DNA of 64,000 nucleotides from the NCBI GenBank assembly GCA_040219575.1, contig JAVJSD010000054.1:55523-119522 (forward strand), in the 5' to 3' direction. Of the stretch, positions 28,011-37,900 are shown in pieces (the first letter of the stretch is position 1; every line of letters begins with the position of its first letter). The translations under genes were made by a program, and so were the position numbers. A model generated the notes under the pieces. It was not told where the DNA came from, searched no databases, and was given only the letters and a program-made list of their open reading frames with translations. The stretch comes from JAVJSD01 sp040219575. Lineage in GTDB: Bacteria > Planctomycetota > Planctomycetia > Pirellulales > Pirellulaceae.

Positions 28011-28566
28011 GGCGTTTCAGGGGAATTAGAGAAACTTTGAGACGATCAATAAACAAGTGTATCAAACAAGCGTTTAATTTCAAACACGTGTTTTGATCAA
28101 AACAGGCATCGCGTCAGATCATGTGCCGTAAGTATATTATATATAGAGACTTGCGACATTGTTCTTAAGGCGGATCGACTCATGGCGAGTAACGGTCATG
28201 TCGGGCAATCTCAACAACGAGGTTTCGCCGGCCCCAAGTTCGAGCCACCCACCCGGAGCGATCGATTTTGAAGTCAATTGATCGGTCTTCTCGCGTTCCC
28301 TGGACGCATAATCGGTGTATCCTGGTCACGCGTGGTGCATGTCGGCGTCTTGCCTACCCGGCGACACTTCGTTTCGCTGCGTTTGCAGACCTGCTGGGAA
28401 ACAGGGGCCGACCGATTGAGACCGATTGAGCCGCTGGTTGTTACATCGCCGCACGCCGAGGGAAGCGCCTATGGCATCCGCCTTCGGATCACGAAAGCGA
28501 CAAGTCCACGATTTTCGGACAGGTTCCGCGTTCCAACTCCTGTTGTTTCCGCTGACGATTACACCG
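28011..28566. promoter_or_regulatory. Divergent promoter region tetR operon / DUF1549 gene
   Basis: 556 bp without a convincing gene. Beside the operator candidates there is a TA-rich stretch AGTATATTATATATAGAGAC near 28132-28151 that could hold a -10 element. The frame open from 28426 runs into the DUF1549 gene, but a signal peptide marks the later start. Confidence 0.45.
28051..28102. promoter_or_regulatory. Candidate TetR operators (AAACAnGnGTTT sites)
   Basis: AT-rich island in GC-rich DNA, 40-90 bp upstream of the tetR start. Sites: AAACAAGTGTAT (28051-28062), AAACAAGCGTTT (28064-28075) and AAACACGTGTTT (28082-28093, a perfect palindrome), followed by an overlapping perfect palindrome TTTTGATCAAAA (28091-28102). 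All share AAACA at the left and the last two GTTT at the right, the usual size and symmetry for TetR-family operators. Confidence 0.6.
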
Positions 28567-30291
28567 ATGAAGACTCTTGGCTCTTGTTCGACTTACGCCC
28601 TCGCCCGGTTGCTGCTGGGCCTGGTATGCCTCGGCGCAATTCGTTCCGCAGGCGCGGCGCCGCCGCAGGCGGCACAGGAAGCGACGGCCGAGTCCCGCGC
28701 GGCCGCCGAGGCGTCGGCGCCCTTGGCAGTCAAGCTGAATGACCACGATTGGGATCAGGCATCCAGGCGGGAAGTCCTGCCCGATGAAATCGATGGATTG
28801 ATTGCCGAAGCGCTCGGGGACCGGCGCATCGACCGACCACCCCTGACGACCGACGAGCAGTTTCTTCGCCGGGTCAGTTTGGACCTGACAGGGCGTCCGC
28901 CGACTCCGGAGGCGATTGCGGAGTTCGTTTCCGACGCCCGGCCGGACAAACGCGCCCTGCTGATCGACCGGCTTTTGGCCTCGGACGATTTCGCCCGGCA
29001 TTGGGCGCGCTACTGGCGCGACGTCGTAACCGCTCGGCTCACGCTTCGTCGAACGATGGGGCTCACACGCAGCTTCGAAGAGTGGCTCTTCGAGCAGTTC
29101 CGGAGCAATCGAAGTTGGGGGGAGATCACCGAAGCGATTCTGACGGCCGAGGGAGAACTGCGATTCACCCTCAACACGCCGGCGTCCGAAAACGGCAACT
29201 TGTTCTTCCTTGTGGCCCACGACGGCCCCGAAGCCGAAGAGCGCGCGGCGGAGACCTCGCGGGTGTTTCTGGGAATTCAGATCCAGTGCGCACAGTGCCA
29301 CGACCATCTCACCGAGAAATGGAAACGGCGGCAATTCCACGAGTTTGCAGCCTACTTCGCGCGAATCAAGTACGAACAACTCTTTGATGCGAAAAAGCTG
29401 TCGGGAGTCCAGTTGGTGCGGTTGGAGGACCGCGAGCACCTGATGGAGGTCCTGGGCGATCCCGAGCAGAAACAGGAGGTGCATCCTCGGTTCCTCGATG
29501 GCGACTCGCCGGGCGAGCACCTGGGCGACCGCGAACGCCGCCAGGCGCTGGCGCGACGGATCACCAGTCATGACAACCACTGGTTCGCGGCAGCGCATGT
29601 GAATCGCGTGTGGCGGCACCTTATGGGTTGGTCGTTCTATCAGCACGTCGACGACCTGGGGGAGAACAAGGAAGTGATCTATCCCGCCGTCTTGACCCGG
29701 TTGACCGGTTCGTTTCGCGGCTCCGACTACGACATCAAGGCGCTGTTCCGCGCCATCATGAACAGCCAAACGTACCAGCTGCAGCAGGCGTCGAAACCGC
29801 CGGAATCCGGATACGCCGCCGTCGCCGCAATCGCGCCCAGGCGACTCCGGCCCGACGCATTGTGGGACTCCTTGACGCAAGTGCTCGGGAGAATTGAACC
29901 CGGCTACCGGTTTCACACGCAGAGCGGCGTCCGCTTCAATCAATCGTTCGTGCAAGGGCGATTTCAAGCCGAGTTCGATACGGATCCCTCCGCCGACAAC
30001 GACTCGGTGCAGGGAACCATCCCCCAGTCGTTGCTGATGATGAATGAACCCAAGCTGAACGCGCGGATTGCGGCGACGAGAACCACGTTGTTGGGCGAGA
30101 TGCTGACGGAAACAGAAGATGACGCGGAGGCCCTGAATCGTCTCTACCTGACGGTCTTGTCGCGCAGCGTCAGCGACCGGGAGAGGGACCGTTGCCTCGC
30201 CTACCTGAAACAGGTCGGCAACCGCAACGAGGCGTTTGAAGACATTCTGTGGGCCTTAGTCAACTCAACGGAATTTCAGATGAGACGGTGA
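28567..30291 (+). CDS. DUF1549/DUF1553 domain exported protein
   Basis: 574 aa. Sec signal peptide MKTLGSCSTYALARLLLGLVCLGAIRSAGA. DUF1549 at about 75-280: IDGLIAEAL, FLRRVSLDLTGRPPTPEAIAEF, FARHWARYWRDV. A single CxxCH motif CAQCH at 241-245 (QIQCAQCHDH) suggests covalent c-type heme. DUF1553 follows (NRVWRHLMGWSF, DDLG, YDIKALFRAIMNSQTYQ, then SLLMMNEP and FEDILWALVNSTEFQ). It lacks the separate N-terminal cytochrome C domain found in many relatives, so it is a short version. Such proteins are almost always paired with a DUF1501 gene, as here, 23 bp downstream. The biochemical role is not established. Confidence 0.92.
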   Translation: MKTLGSCSTYALARLLLGLVCLGAIRSAGAAPPQAAQEATAESRAAAEASAPLAVKLNDHDWDQASRREVLPDEIDGLIAEALGDRRIDRPPLTTDEQFLRRVSLDLTGRPPTPEAIAEFVSDARPDKRALLIDRLLASDDFARHWARYWRDVVTARLTLRRTMGLTRSFEEWLFEQFRSNRSWGEITEAILTAEGELRFTLNTPASENGNLFFLVAHDGPEAEERAAETSRVFLGIQIQCAQCHDHLTEKWKRRQFHEFAAYFARIKYEQLFDAKKLSGVQLVRLEDREHLMEVLGDPEQKQEVHPRFLDGDSPGEHLGDRERRQALARRITSHDNHWFAAAHVNRVWRHLMGWSFYQHVDDLGENKEVIYPAVLTRLTGSFRGSDYDIKALFRAIMNSQTYQLQQASKPPESGYAAVAAIAPRRLRPDALWDSLTQVLGRIEPGYRFHTQSGVRFNQSFVQGRFQAEFDTDPSADNDSVQGTIPQSLLMMNEPKLNARIAATRTTLLGEMLTETEDDAEALNRLYLTVLSRSVSDRERDRCLAYLKQVGNRNEAFEDILWALVNSTEFQMRR

Positions 30292-30314
30292 CAATTTCCG
30301 AGCCCAGATTGTTC

Positions 30315-31655
30315 ATGAACGTCGCGACTTCGGCTCACGAAGACAACGAAGACATCTCCATCGTCCCTTCATCCTCCGCCCCACAAGTTCCTCCGATGCA
30401 AACGTTTACCCGGCGTTCCTTCATTGACACGGCCGTGATCACGGCGGCTGGTACGGCCAGCCTTTCCTGGTCGGGGGGCATGACGCTGCATGCGGAACAG
30501 CTCCGGCGCAACGGGATGGCTTGCATCTTGCTCTTCATGCGGGGCGCGCCGAGTCAATTCGAAACGTTCGATCCCAAACCGGGGACCAAGAGCGGCGGGC
30601 CGACGCAATCCATCGAGACCACCGTCGAGGGAATTCGAATTGCCGAAGGCTGGGAAAAGGTCGCCGCCCAGATGCAGGATGTCAGCATCATCCGATCGGT
30701 GACCAACGGCAAGGAAGGCAACCATGACCGCGCGGTTTATCAACTACACACCGGCTATCGGCAAACGGCGACGGTCAGCCATCCGAATTTAGGCTCCATC
30801 GCCTCGGCGGAACTGGGCGACGCCGCGTTTGATCTGCCGCACTTCGTCAGCATCGGCAATCGTTCGGGGTTCGTAGATTCCGGCTTCCTGGGAGCGGCCC
30901 ATTCGCCGTTTCTCCTGATGGACCCCGCAAAACCGCCACGGAACATCGCGCTTCCGCCCGGGGTCGACGCCGCGCGTTTCACCCGACGGCATGAGTTGCT
31001 CGCGGGTCTCGAGTCGGACGATGCCCGGCAGGGAGGAGAGACGCCGGTGCGGGATCATCAGACCTTGTACGACAACGCGAAACGGATGGTCTTGAGTCCT
31101 CGGTTGAAAGGCTTCGATCTTGCGCAGGAGCCCGACGCCGTTCGCGATCGGTACGGAAGCAACGAATTCGGACAGGGGTGCTTGCTGGCGCGTCGGCTCG
31201 TCGAGCATGGGGTGACCTTTGTCGAAGTGGAATCCCGCGGCTGGGACACCCACGCCGACAACTTCAATCAGGTCAAGAAACTGGCGGGCAGCGTCGATAC
31301 CGCATTCGCCGCGCTTGTCTCCGATCTCAAGCAGCGCGGGCGATTGGACAAGACGCTGATCATTTGGATGGGGGAATTCGGCAGGACGCCGCGTATCAAC
31401 GCCAAGTCCGGCCGAGACCATCACCCCCTCTCGTTCAACGTGGCCCTCGCGGGCGGAGGAATTCGCGGCGGCCAAGTGATTGGTGCGACGGACCGCGAGG
31501 GCACGAGCGTAGAGGACCGACCGGTAACGGTGCCGGATCTTTTTTGCACGTTTTGCCAAGCGCTGGGGATCGACCCGCGCAAAGAAAACATCAGCCCCCT
31601 CGGCCGGCCGATTCAGATTGTCGATGGCGGCGCTCCGGTGCGTGAACTGTTTTGA
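30315..31655 (+). CDS. DUF1501 domain protein, Tat-exported
   Basis: 446 aa. Start choice: ATG 30315 (23 bp after the DUF1549 stop). An ATG at 30396 would give MQTFTRRSFIDTAVITAAGTA, a textbook twin-arginine signal, and may be the true start. The DUF1501 fold belongs to the alkaline phosphatase/sulfatase superfamily: ACILLFMRGAPSQFETFDPKP at the N-terminus, then SIIRSVTNGKEGNHDRAVYQLHTGY, SRGWDTHADNF and IIWMGEFGRTPRIN with RDHHPLSFNVALAGGGIRGGQVIG. Paired with DUF1549/DUF1553 upstream, the hallmark planctomycete couple. Function unknown; probably periplasmic. Confidence 0.93.
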   Translation: MNVATSAHEDNEDISIVPSSSAPQVPPMQTFTRRSFIDTAVITAAGTASLSWSGGMTLHAEQLRRNGMACILLFMRGAPSQFETFDPKPGTKSGGPTQSIETTVEGIRIAEGWEKVAAQMQDVSIIRSVTNGKEGNHDRAVYQLHTGYRQTATVSHPNLGSIASAELGDAAFDLPHFVSIGNRSGFVDSGFLGAAHSPFLLMDPAKPPRNIALPPGVDAARFTRRHELLAGLESDDARQGGETPVRDHQTLYDNAKRMVLSPRLKGFDLAQEPDAVRDRYGSNEFGQGCLLARRLVEHGVTFVEVESRGWDTHADNFNQVKKLAGSVDTAFAALVSDLKQRGRLDKTLIIWMGEFGRTPRINAKSGRDHHPLSFNVALAGGGIRGGQVIGATDREGTSVEDRPVTVPDLFCTFCQALGIDPRKENISPLGRPIQIVDGGAPVRELF

Positions 31656-31873
31656 GTCGCCCCGCCGGCGCCCGAGCACCGTGGGCCAACGTCGTGTGGC
31701 GCCCATTTCGCATTGTGGCTCGTGCGGTTTGCTCTTGGCTCAACCGGCGATGCATGCCATATTTCCGGGGGTGCGTGACGCGATTCGCCCGCTCGCGAAC
31801 CGCATTTTCCCGCAGCGGCTCTCAGGCCGACGCCCACGCTTGGCGACCGAAACCTTCACTTTGAAAGGAATCG

Positions 31874-32545
31874 ATGATGAGGCGATGCATCCTGCTCGCG
31901 GTGGTTTTCGAGATCCTCTGCTTGGGCGTGGGGCGCGTCGATTCCGCCACGGCGGAAGCCCCCGCCAGCGTCGCGGCGCCTCCAACAGAACAATCGCAGG
32001 GGGAAGTCGCGGACGAGGCCGTCATCGACATGGCCCGCGTCTTCGAAAAGCACACGGCCTTCAACGCACAAATCCAGAAGCTGAAGGACCGAATTCGAGA
32101 ATTGGAGCGGGAGATTCAAACCTCGCGCGAGCAATTCAATCGGCTGGAAGCCCAGCTAAAGTCGGAGGCCGATCCGGATGAGAAGGTGAAACTCGAGAAG
32201 CAGGCGGCAAATCTTGCGGGCACGTTGGGCGTCCGCATCAAGGAGGTTCGCGAGCAACTGATGGTGGCCGAGGCGAGGGTCTACAACGACACGTACAAGG
32301 CGATTTGCGCCGCCGTCGCGCGGCATGCGCGGGAGCATGGGATTCGCATCGTGCGGCGCATCGACAATTCGCACGTCGAAATCGACGTCGTCACGTCCGA
32401 AAATCGGCAGCAGGTGCTGAAGCAGATCAACCGTGAAGTCGTCTACCGCGCTCTCGACAGTCGGGACATCACCGACGCGATCATCGAGCGATTGAACGCG
32501 GAGTCCGCCGCCGACGTCGCCGAGCGCACTCCGACCGCCGAATGA
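31874..32545 (+). CDS. OmpH/Skp-like periplasmic protein
   Basis: 223 aa, ATG with GAAAGGA upstream (a second ATG follows immediately). Signal peptide about 1-24 (MMRRCILLAVVFEILCLGVGRVDSA). VIDMARVFEKHTAFNAQIQKLKDRIRELEREI is the Skp/OmpH entry (V-D-x-x-V/F plus coiled-coil tentacle), with long helices to about 130 and a return strand IRIVRRIDNSHVEIDVVTSENRQQVLKQIN. Likely a periplasmic chaperone for outer-membrane proteins. No bamA or lpxD neighbour, unlike the usual context. Confidence 0.85.
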   Translation: MMRRCILLAVVFEILCLGVGRVDSATAEAPASVAAPPTEQSQGEVADEAVIDMARVFEKHTAFNAQIQKLKDRIRELEREIQTSREQFNRLEAQLKSEADPDEKVKLEKQAANLAGTLGVRIKEVREQLMVAEARVYNDTYKAICAAVARHAREHGIRIVRRIDNSHVEIDVVTSENRQQVLKQINREVVYRALDSRDITDAIIERLNAESAADVAERTPTAE

Positions 32546-32658
32546 TCGATGCGGCCGGGAGGGAGAGGGCCTTGATCTTCCTGTCGCGGTCGCCATCCGT
32601 TCGCCGCCGGCTTCAGCCGGGCTTCTCGCCGGGGCCTTCAGGCGTCGGACGGTCGTCC

Positions 32659-34929
32659 TCACCCGGCACCATCCGCACCGCGGACAACGAGGTCGCCGTC
32701 GGCGAGGTCGAGCGTGAGTTCGCCGGCGGCGCGGGGATGGGCGACGAGCCAGCGGGCCAAGGGGGCGACGATTTGTTGTTCGAGCGCGCGCTGTAGCGGG
32801 CGGGCGCCGTAGCGGAGGTCGTAGCCGGCGGCGGCGAGTCGCTCGACGACGGCGTCGCTCCAGGTGAGACGCAGCGCGCGTTTGGTGAGTCCTTCGCGCT
32901 TCGCCAGTTCGCGGAGTTCCTTCTCGGCGATCGCCCGGAGCGTCTCCTGCGAGAGACGATGGAAGACCACCAGGTCGTCGATGCGGTTGACGAACTCGGG
33001 TCGGAAGAAGGTTTCGACTTCGTTTTCGTACGACGCGTCGCCCGGGGAGAAGCCGACCGCTTCGCGATCGGAGCCGCCCAGGTTCGAGGTCATCACCACG
33101 ATGCTGCTGGTGAAGTTGGTGGTGCGGCCGAAGCGGTCGGTCAGCCGCCCCTCGTCGAACAGCCCCAGCAGCACATCGAACACCTCCGCCGCCGCCTTCT
33201 CGATTTCGTCGAGCAGCACCAGTACGAACGGCTGCTGGCGGACGGTTTGGATCAGCTTGCTCGGTTCGCCGTCGGGCCGCGTGAAGATCCGCTGGGCGGC
33301 GCCGTAGCCGGAGTATTCGCTCATGTCGAGCCGCACCAGACGGTCCTTCGCCTCGCCGTGGCCGAACAGGTAGTCGGCCAGCGAGCGGGCGAGCTGCGTC
33401 TTGCCGACGCCGGTCGGTCCGCAGAACAGCAGCACGCCCAGCGGCCGCCGCGGATCGTTCATGCCCGCCTTGAAGGTCGTCACCAGACCCGCCGCCAGAC
33501 GGCAGGCCTCGTCCTGACCGATGACGGATTTTGCCAGCGCACTCAAGACATTGTCGTACGCCAGCGGCTGGTCATCGCGAAGCAGCGTCTCGGGCAGGCC
33601 GGTCTGCTGGGTGAACCGCGCCACCGCGTCGGCCACGGTCACCTCCGCCGCCTTGCGACGCGCGGCGGCGGTGTACAACTCGCGCAGGAAGGGAATCGTG
33701 CGGCCGGGAAACGTCTGGTAGGGGAAGAAGCGGCCGAACAGACGATAGGTGGTCTCGAGAACGCCCTCGCCGGCGGCGATGCGGCCGGAGCGGCCCAGCT
33801 TGTCGGCAACTTGCTTTAGTACGTCGCGGGCGGTGGTCGGCGGCATCGGCTCGATTTCGACGACCTGGAACAATTCGGCGAATCCCGGCAGCAGCCGCTG
33901 GCAGGCGTCGAGTTGCTCGGGCGTGGCTTCGATCACCATCCGCATCTCGGCCCGTTCCAGAAACGGCGCGAAGAACGCCGCCAGTCCCGTGCCGGCGTCG
34001 AGGCCTCCGGCGCGGAGCAGCCCCTCCAGGCTCTCCAGGCAGAGCACGCCGTCGATCTCGCCGAGTTCGGTGACGACCTGTTCGCAGCGGGCTTCCCACT
34101 CGCCGAGGTACTTCATGCCCGCGATCAACCGCGCGCCGCTGGTGAGCCAGTAGCGATGCCGGGCCCGTTGGCGGAAGCGGTCGCCGTCGTCTTCGGCGGC
34201 GATCTTTTCACGTTCCAGTTCGCGGACCGCATCGGCGAGCACGGCGGTCTTGCCGACGCCGGCCGGACCGAGCAGCAGCACGTTCGCCTTCTCGCGCAAG
34301 CGGGCGACGAGCAGTGCGACTTCGCCGCCGCGCGCGATCGCCTGGCTGTAGCGACGCCGCATCAGGCGATCGCCGACCGGTTCGGCGACGGACCGCAACG
34401 TTTCCAGCGCCGCCTCCTGCTGTTCATTGGCCCGGCCGGCGTGCTTGACGGTGATCGACTCCAGCACGATCTCACCGGGAAGCAGCAAGCGCGCCACTTC
34501 GGCCGGCGTGAGCTGTTGAACCGTCCGCCGCACGTACTCGCGGACAAGTTTCTCCGGTGCGTCGCCGGGGTAATAGTCGAACGAGACGCCGAGCGTCGGC
34601 ATGCTGCATGCCTTCGTTCCGTTTTGCCGTCGCCCGAGGACGGCCGCCACGCGGAGGTCGATCGTTTCGGGACAGGGATAGAATCGTTCATCGTGTTTGT
34701 ACTCCGGCCGGACCGACGTGGTGACGTAGGTCAACCGCGGCTCGAGGAAGTCGCTGGTGAGGTGGTCGGCGTACAGCTTCTTCCACCAGCGGAGCCCCTC
34801 CTTGAGCTGCGCCAGCGCGCGGCGGGGCGTGTCGGCGACCGCCGCGTCGTCCATCCAGTCGAGCAGCCGGGCGGTGACGACGCCCGAGGAGTCCTGCCAG
34901 ACGGCGGCGATGAAATTGGAAATCGGCAT
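32659..34929 (-). CDS. ClpA/ClpB-like double-ring AAA+ ATPase (third gene of triplet)
   Basis: 756 aa. Start ATG shares its A with the stop of the upstream gene (TGATG). Residues 1-165: N-terminal domain not of the Clp-N type, with the same beta-helix-beta layout as the two upstream paralogues. D1: Walker A GPAGVGKT 221-228, but the Walker B position reads GVLCLESLEGLL (the D-E pair lost) and the arginine-finger region is LLPGFAELFQ. D2: Walker A GPTGVGKT 504-511, Walker B VLLDEIEKA with D574/E575, sensor-1 TSNLGG, arginine finger FRPEFVNRIDD, sensor-2 YGARPLQRALEQ. VGF at 625-627 sits where ClpA/ClpC carry the ClpP-docking loop. Ends after ClpB-type D2-small, without the C-terminal extension of its sisters. 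Confidence 0.9.
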   Translation of the reverse strand: MPISNFIAAVWQDSSGVVTARLLDWMDDAAVADTPRRALAQLKEGLRWWKKLYADHLTSDFLEPRLTYVTTSVRPEYKHDERFYPCPETIDLRVAAVLGRRQNGTKACSMPTLGVSFDYYPGDAPEKLVREYVRRTVQQLTPAEVARLLLPGEIVLESITVKHAGRANEQQEAALETLRSVAEPVGDRLMRRRYSQAIARGGEVALLVARLREKANVLLLGPAGVGKTAVLADAVRELEREKIAAEDDGDRFRQRARHRYWLTSGARLIAGMKYLGEWEARCEQVVTELGEIDGVLCLESLEGLLRAGGLDAGTGLAAFFAPFLERAEMRMVIEATPEQLDACQRLLPGFAELFQVVEIEPMPPTTARDVLKQVADKLGRSGRIAAGEGVLETTYRLFGRFFPYQTFPGRTIPFLRELYTAAARRKAAEVTVADAVARFTQQTGLPETLLRDDQPLAYDNVLSALAKSVIGQDEACRLAAGLVTTFKAGMNDPRRPLGVLLFCGPTGVGKTQLARSLADYLFGHGEAKDRLVRLDMSEYSGYGAAQRIFTRPDGEPSKLIQTVRQQPFVLVLLDEIEKAAAEVFDVLLGLFDEGRLTDRFGRTTNFTSSIVVMTSNLGGSDREAVGFSPGDASYENEVETFFRPEFVNRIDDLVVFHRLSQETLRAIAEKELRELAKREGLTKRALRLTWSDAVVERLAAAGYDLRYGARPLQRALEQQIVAPLARWLVAHPRAAGELTLDLADGDLVVRGADGAG

Positions 34930-37900
34930 CAGCGGGCCTCCTGCGGCGAGGGGGACGCCGTCGAGCAAATTCGCGGCGGCACAAACAACTGCCGCGCCGA
35001 TTCGACCGACACCTTCCAGGGCAGGGTCACGCCCCGGGCGAGATCAAACGTTTCGCCGCCGACAGGAATATAGAACAGCCGGGAAACCTCTCCCAAGGGA
35101 TAGGGTTCGCCCGGCCGCACACTTTCCCCAGTAGCGAGTTTCGCCATCCAATCGGAGCGCCGCCGGAGAAATTCATCGACGGCGGACTGCCATACTTCCC
35201 CCTCTTCGAGCGGCAGCGGCATGCATTGAAGCGCCGACAACTGCTCCGATGCACCGATCCCCAATTGCAGTCCGGCGTGACACTGCATGAGCGTCTCGGA
35301 AAAGGCGCCTCCGTAGGTGTAGGCAATCAAAGACGGAGGTGTTTCGACTTGCTGCAATTCGAGCTGGAAATGTTCGGCGTAGGCTTCCAGAAGTTGCAGG
35401 ACTCGGTTCTCGAACCGGCCCATTCTGTTTCCCAAGGGAGACAATACCAGCACCCCGCGGTCGGAGGACGGCGGCGCCGAGGCGAACGACTCCAGCAGCG
35501 ACATCTCCATTTGCAGGTCGGCCCACGATGCTTCCAGCGTGGTCTGCGGATCGCCGGCGCTTCCCGCAAGCTCGTGGACGTATTCGTCAATGTCGTCGGT
35601 CGAGTGCAGGTCGAGCAGAATCTGCCGGGCCGAGCCGTGCTCCATGCGGGAGACTTCCTTGGTGCTGCGGCGTCCCTGCGCGGAGGCGATCATCGGCAAC
35701 GGCGGTTCGTCGTGCTCGGCCGCCAGCACCTGCTCGACCCGCTCGACGGCGTGCCGCACCATTTCGAGTTGCTCGCGGAGCGCCAGGTAGCGGAAATCGC
35801 GCGGCGTGAGCGATCCGACCGACAGGCCGCCCGCCGGTTTGAGCTGCAACGTCTGTTGCTCGACCTCTCCAACACGCCGCCGTGCATCGGCGAGCGCGGC
35901 CGCATGATCCTCGGGAGGCGCGATCTGGGGACACGGCTCGGCCTCAAGCAGTTCGTCGACCAGGCTCACCACTCCGCCGCGCGACGGAAACACGCGGACC
36001 ATCGTCGGACGCTGGGCCGTGAGCGCGGCGAGTTGCCGGCCGACGGGACGGGCCACTTCCCGTTCGATCGAGCGCTTCAGCGCCCGCGCGCCGAACTTCG
36101 GATGGCGGCCCTTGGCCACGACGTGCTGCATCGCCGCCGGATCGACGTGCAACAGCGCCCGCCGCCGCACCAGGCCGTCGCGGGTGAAGACGTCGCGCAT
36201 CAGGTGCTCGGCGATCTGCTCGAGTTCCGCATTGGTCAACTCGCGGAAGGGGACCACGCGATCGAAGCGGTTGAACAACTCGGGCGAAAAGAATCGCTCC
36301 GCCGCTTTAACGAAGTGATGCTCCAGCGCCCCGGCCTTGTCAGCCTGACCGTCGGGCGACGTAAAGCCGAACGACTGCGCGGCGCCGCGCGTGCCCAGAT
36401 TCGAGGTGAGCACGATGATCGTGCCGCTAAAGTCGGCGGTGCGGCCCAGCGCGTCGGTCAGGCGTCCCTCGCCGGTCACTTGCAGCAACAGGTTGTGCAC
36501 GTCGAGATGCGCCTTCTCGATCTCGTCCAACAGCACCACCGAAAACGGCCGGCGACGCACCGGGCCCGTCAGCAGTCCGTCGGGCTGATCGATTGTGCCC
36601 ACCAGTCGGGCGGCGTCGGCGGCGGTGACGAACTCGTTCATGTCGAGCCGCAGCAACTTTTCGGCGTCGCTGTACAAATACCGCGCGATCGCCTTGGCGC
36701 ATTCGGTCTTGCCGACGCCGGTGGGTCCGAGGAACAACAGCACGCCCAGCGGGCGGGTGGTCGCGTTCAGCCGGGCCTTGGTGATGGCGATCGTATCGGC
36801 GGCCGCCTCGACCGCCGTCTCCTGCCCGACCATCCGCTCGGCGAGTCCGTTGAGGATTTCCTCGCGCCGCAGGCGGGTGTCGGTGTCGAGCAGCGCGAGT
36901 TGCAGGCCCGTTTGCTGGTGGAATTCGTGCAGCACGTGGCGGCGGCGGACCGTTTGGCCGGCATGTTTCACCGCCAACCGCGTCAGCATGCGTCCCGCCT
37001 TGCCCGGAAACGCGGCGCCGGGCACATAGCGCCGCTGAACCTCCGTGACGGCCGGCAGCACCTCGACATCGAACCGGCAACGATGTCGCCCTTCCAGCCG
37101 GCGGCCGACCTCCAACAGTACGCGGAGTGTGGCGGCCTCGTCGGTTTCGTCGATGCGGATCACCTGAAACTCGTCGGCGAAGCCGCGATCGCGCTCTTGG
37201 AACGCGTGCAGCGCCTCCGGCGTCATCTCGGCGATCACTCGCACGTCGCGACGGCGGACGCGGGGCTTGAGCACGTCGGCGGCGCACAGTTCGCTGTCGC
37301 GCGTGATGCCGGCGCGGTACATCCCCAACAGGTCGTCGAAGTAGAGCGTGTGGTCGCGCTTCGCGGCGCGGTCGAGAATCGCGATCCAGCGGTTCTCCCA
37401 CTGCCCCACGTACGACATGCCGGAGATCAGCCTCCCCGGCGAAATGAGCCACACGTTTTGTTTCGTCGCGTAACGCTTCTTGCGGGCCTCGACGCGCCGC
37501 CAGACGCACTCGTGCAGCACCGTCGTCTTTCCCGCCAGGCGCGGACCGACCAGCAAAACGCCGCGGCGCTGCTTGTCCGAGAGCGACTCCAGCAGTCGCT
37601 CGACCTCGTCGTCGCGCCCCACGGCCCGTTGCAGGTCGTCGGGATACTGCCAGTCGAGGCAGCGGCCGATGCGGTTGAGCTCCTCCTCGCCGTCCATCTT
37701 GGTCTCGTCCCACAGCAGCGCCCAGCGCTTCTCCTCCTCGCGCCGGGTCGGCTGCCGGGTGGCGACGTCGATCTCGACGGTCGTCACCCAGGCCTTTCCC
37801 TTGAGGCCGCTGTGTTGCTGGTGGGCGAATTCCACGGGCTGCTCCGCGCGCAATCGCCGGAAGTAGTCCTCCAGCGAGTCCTGGACGCGGCCGCGAGGAT

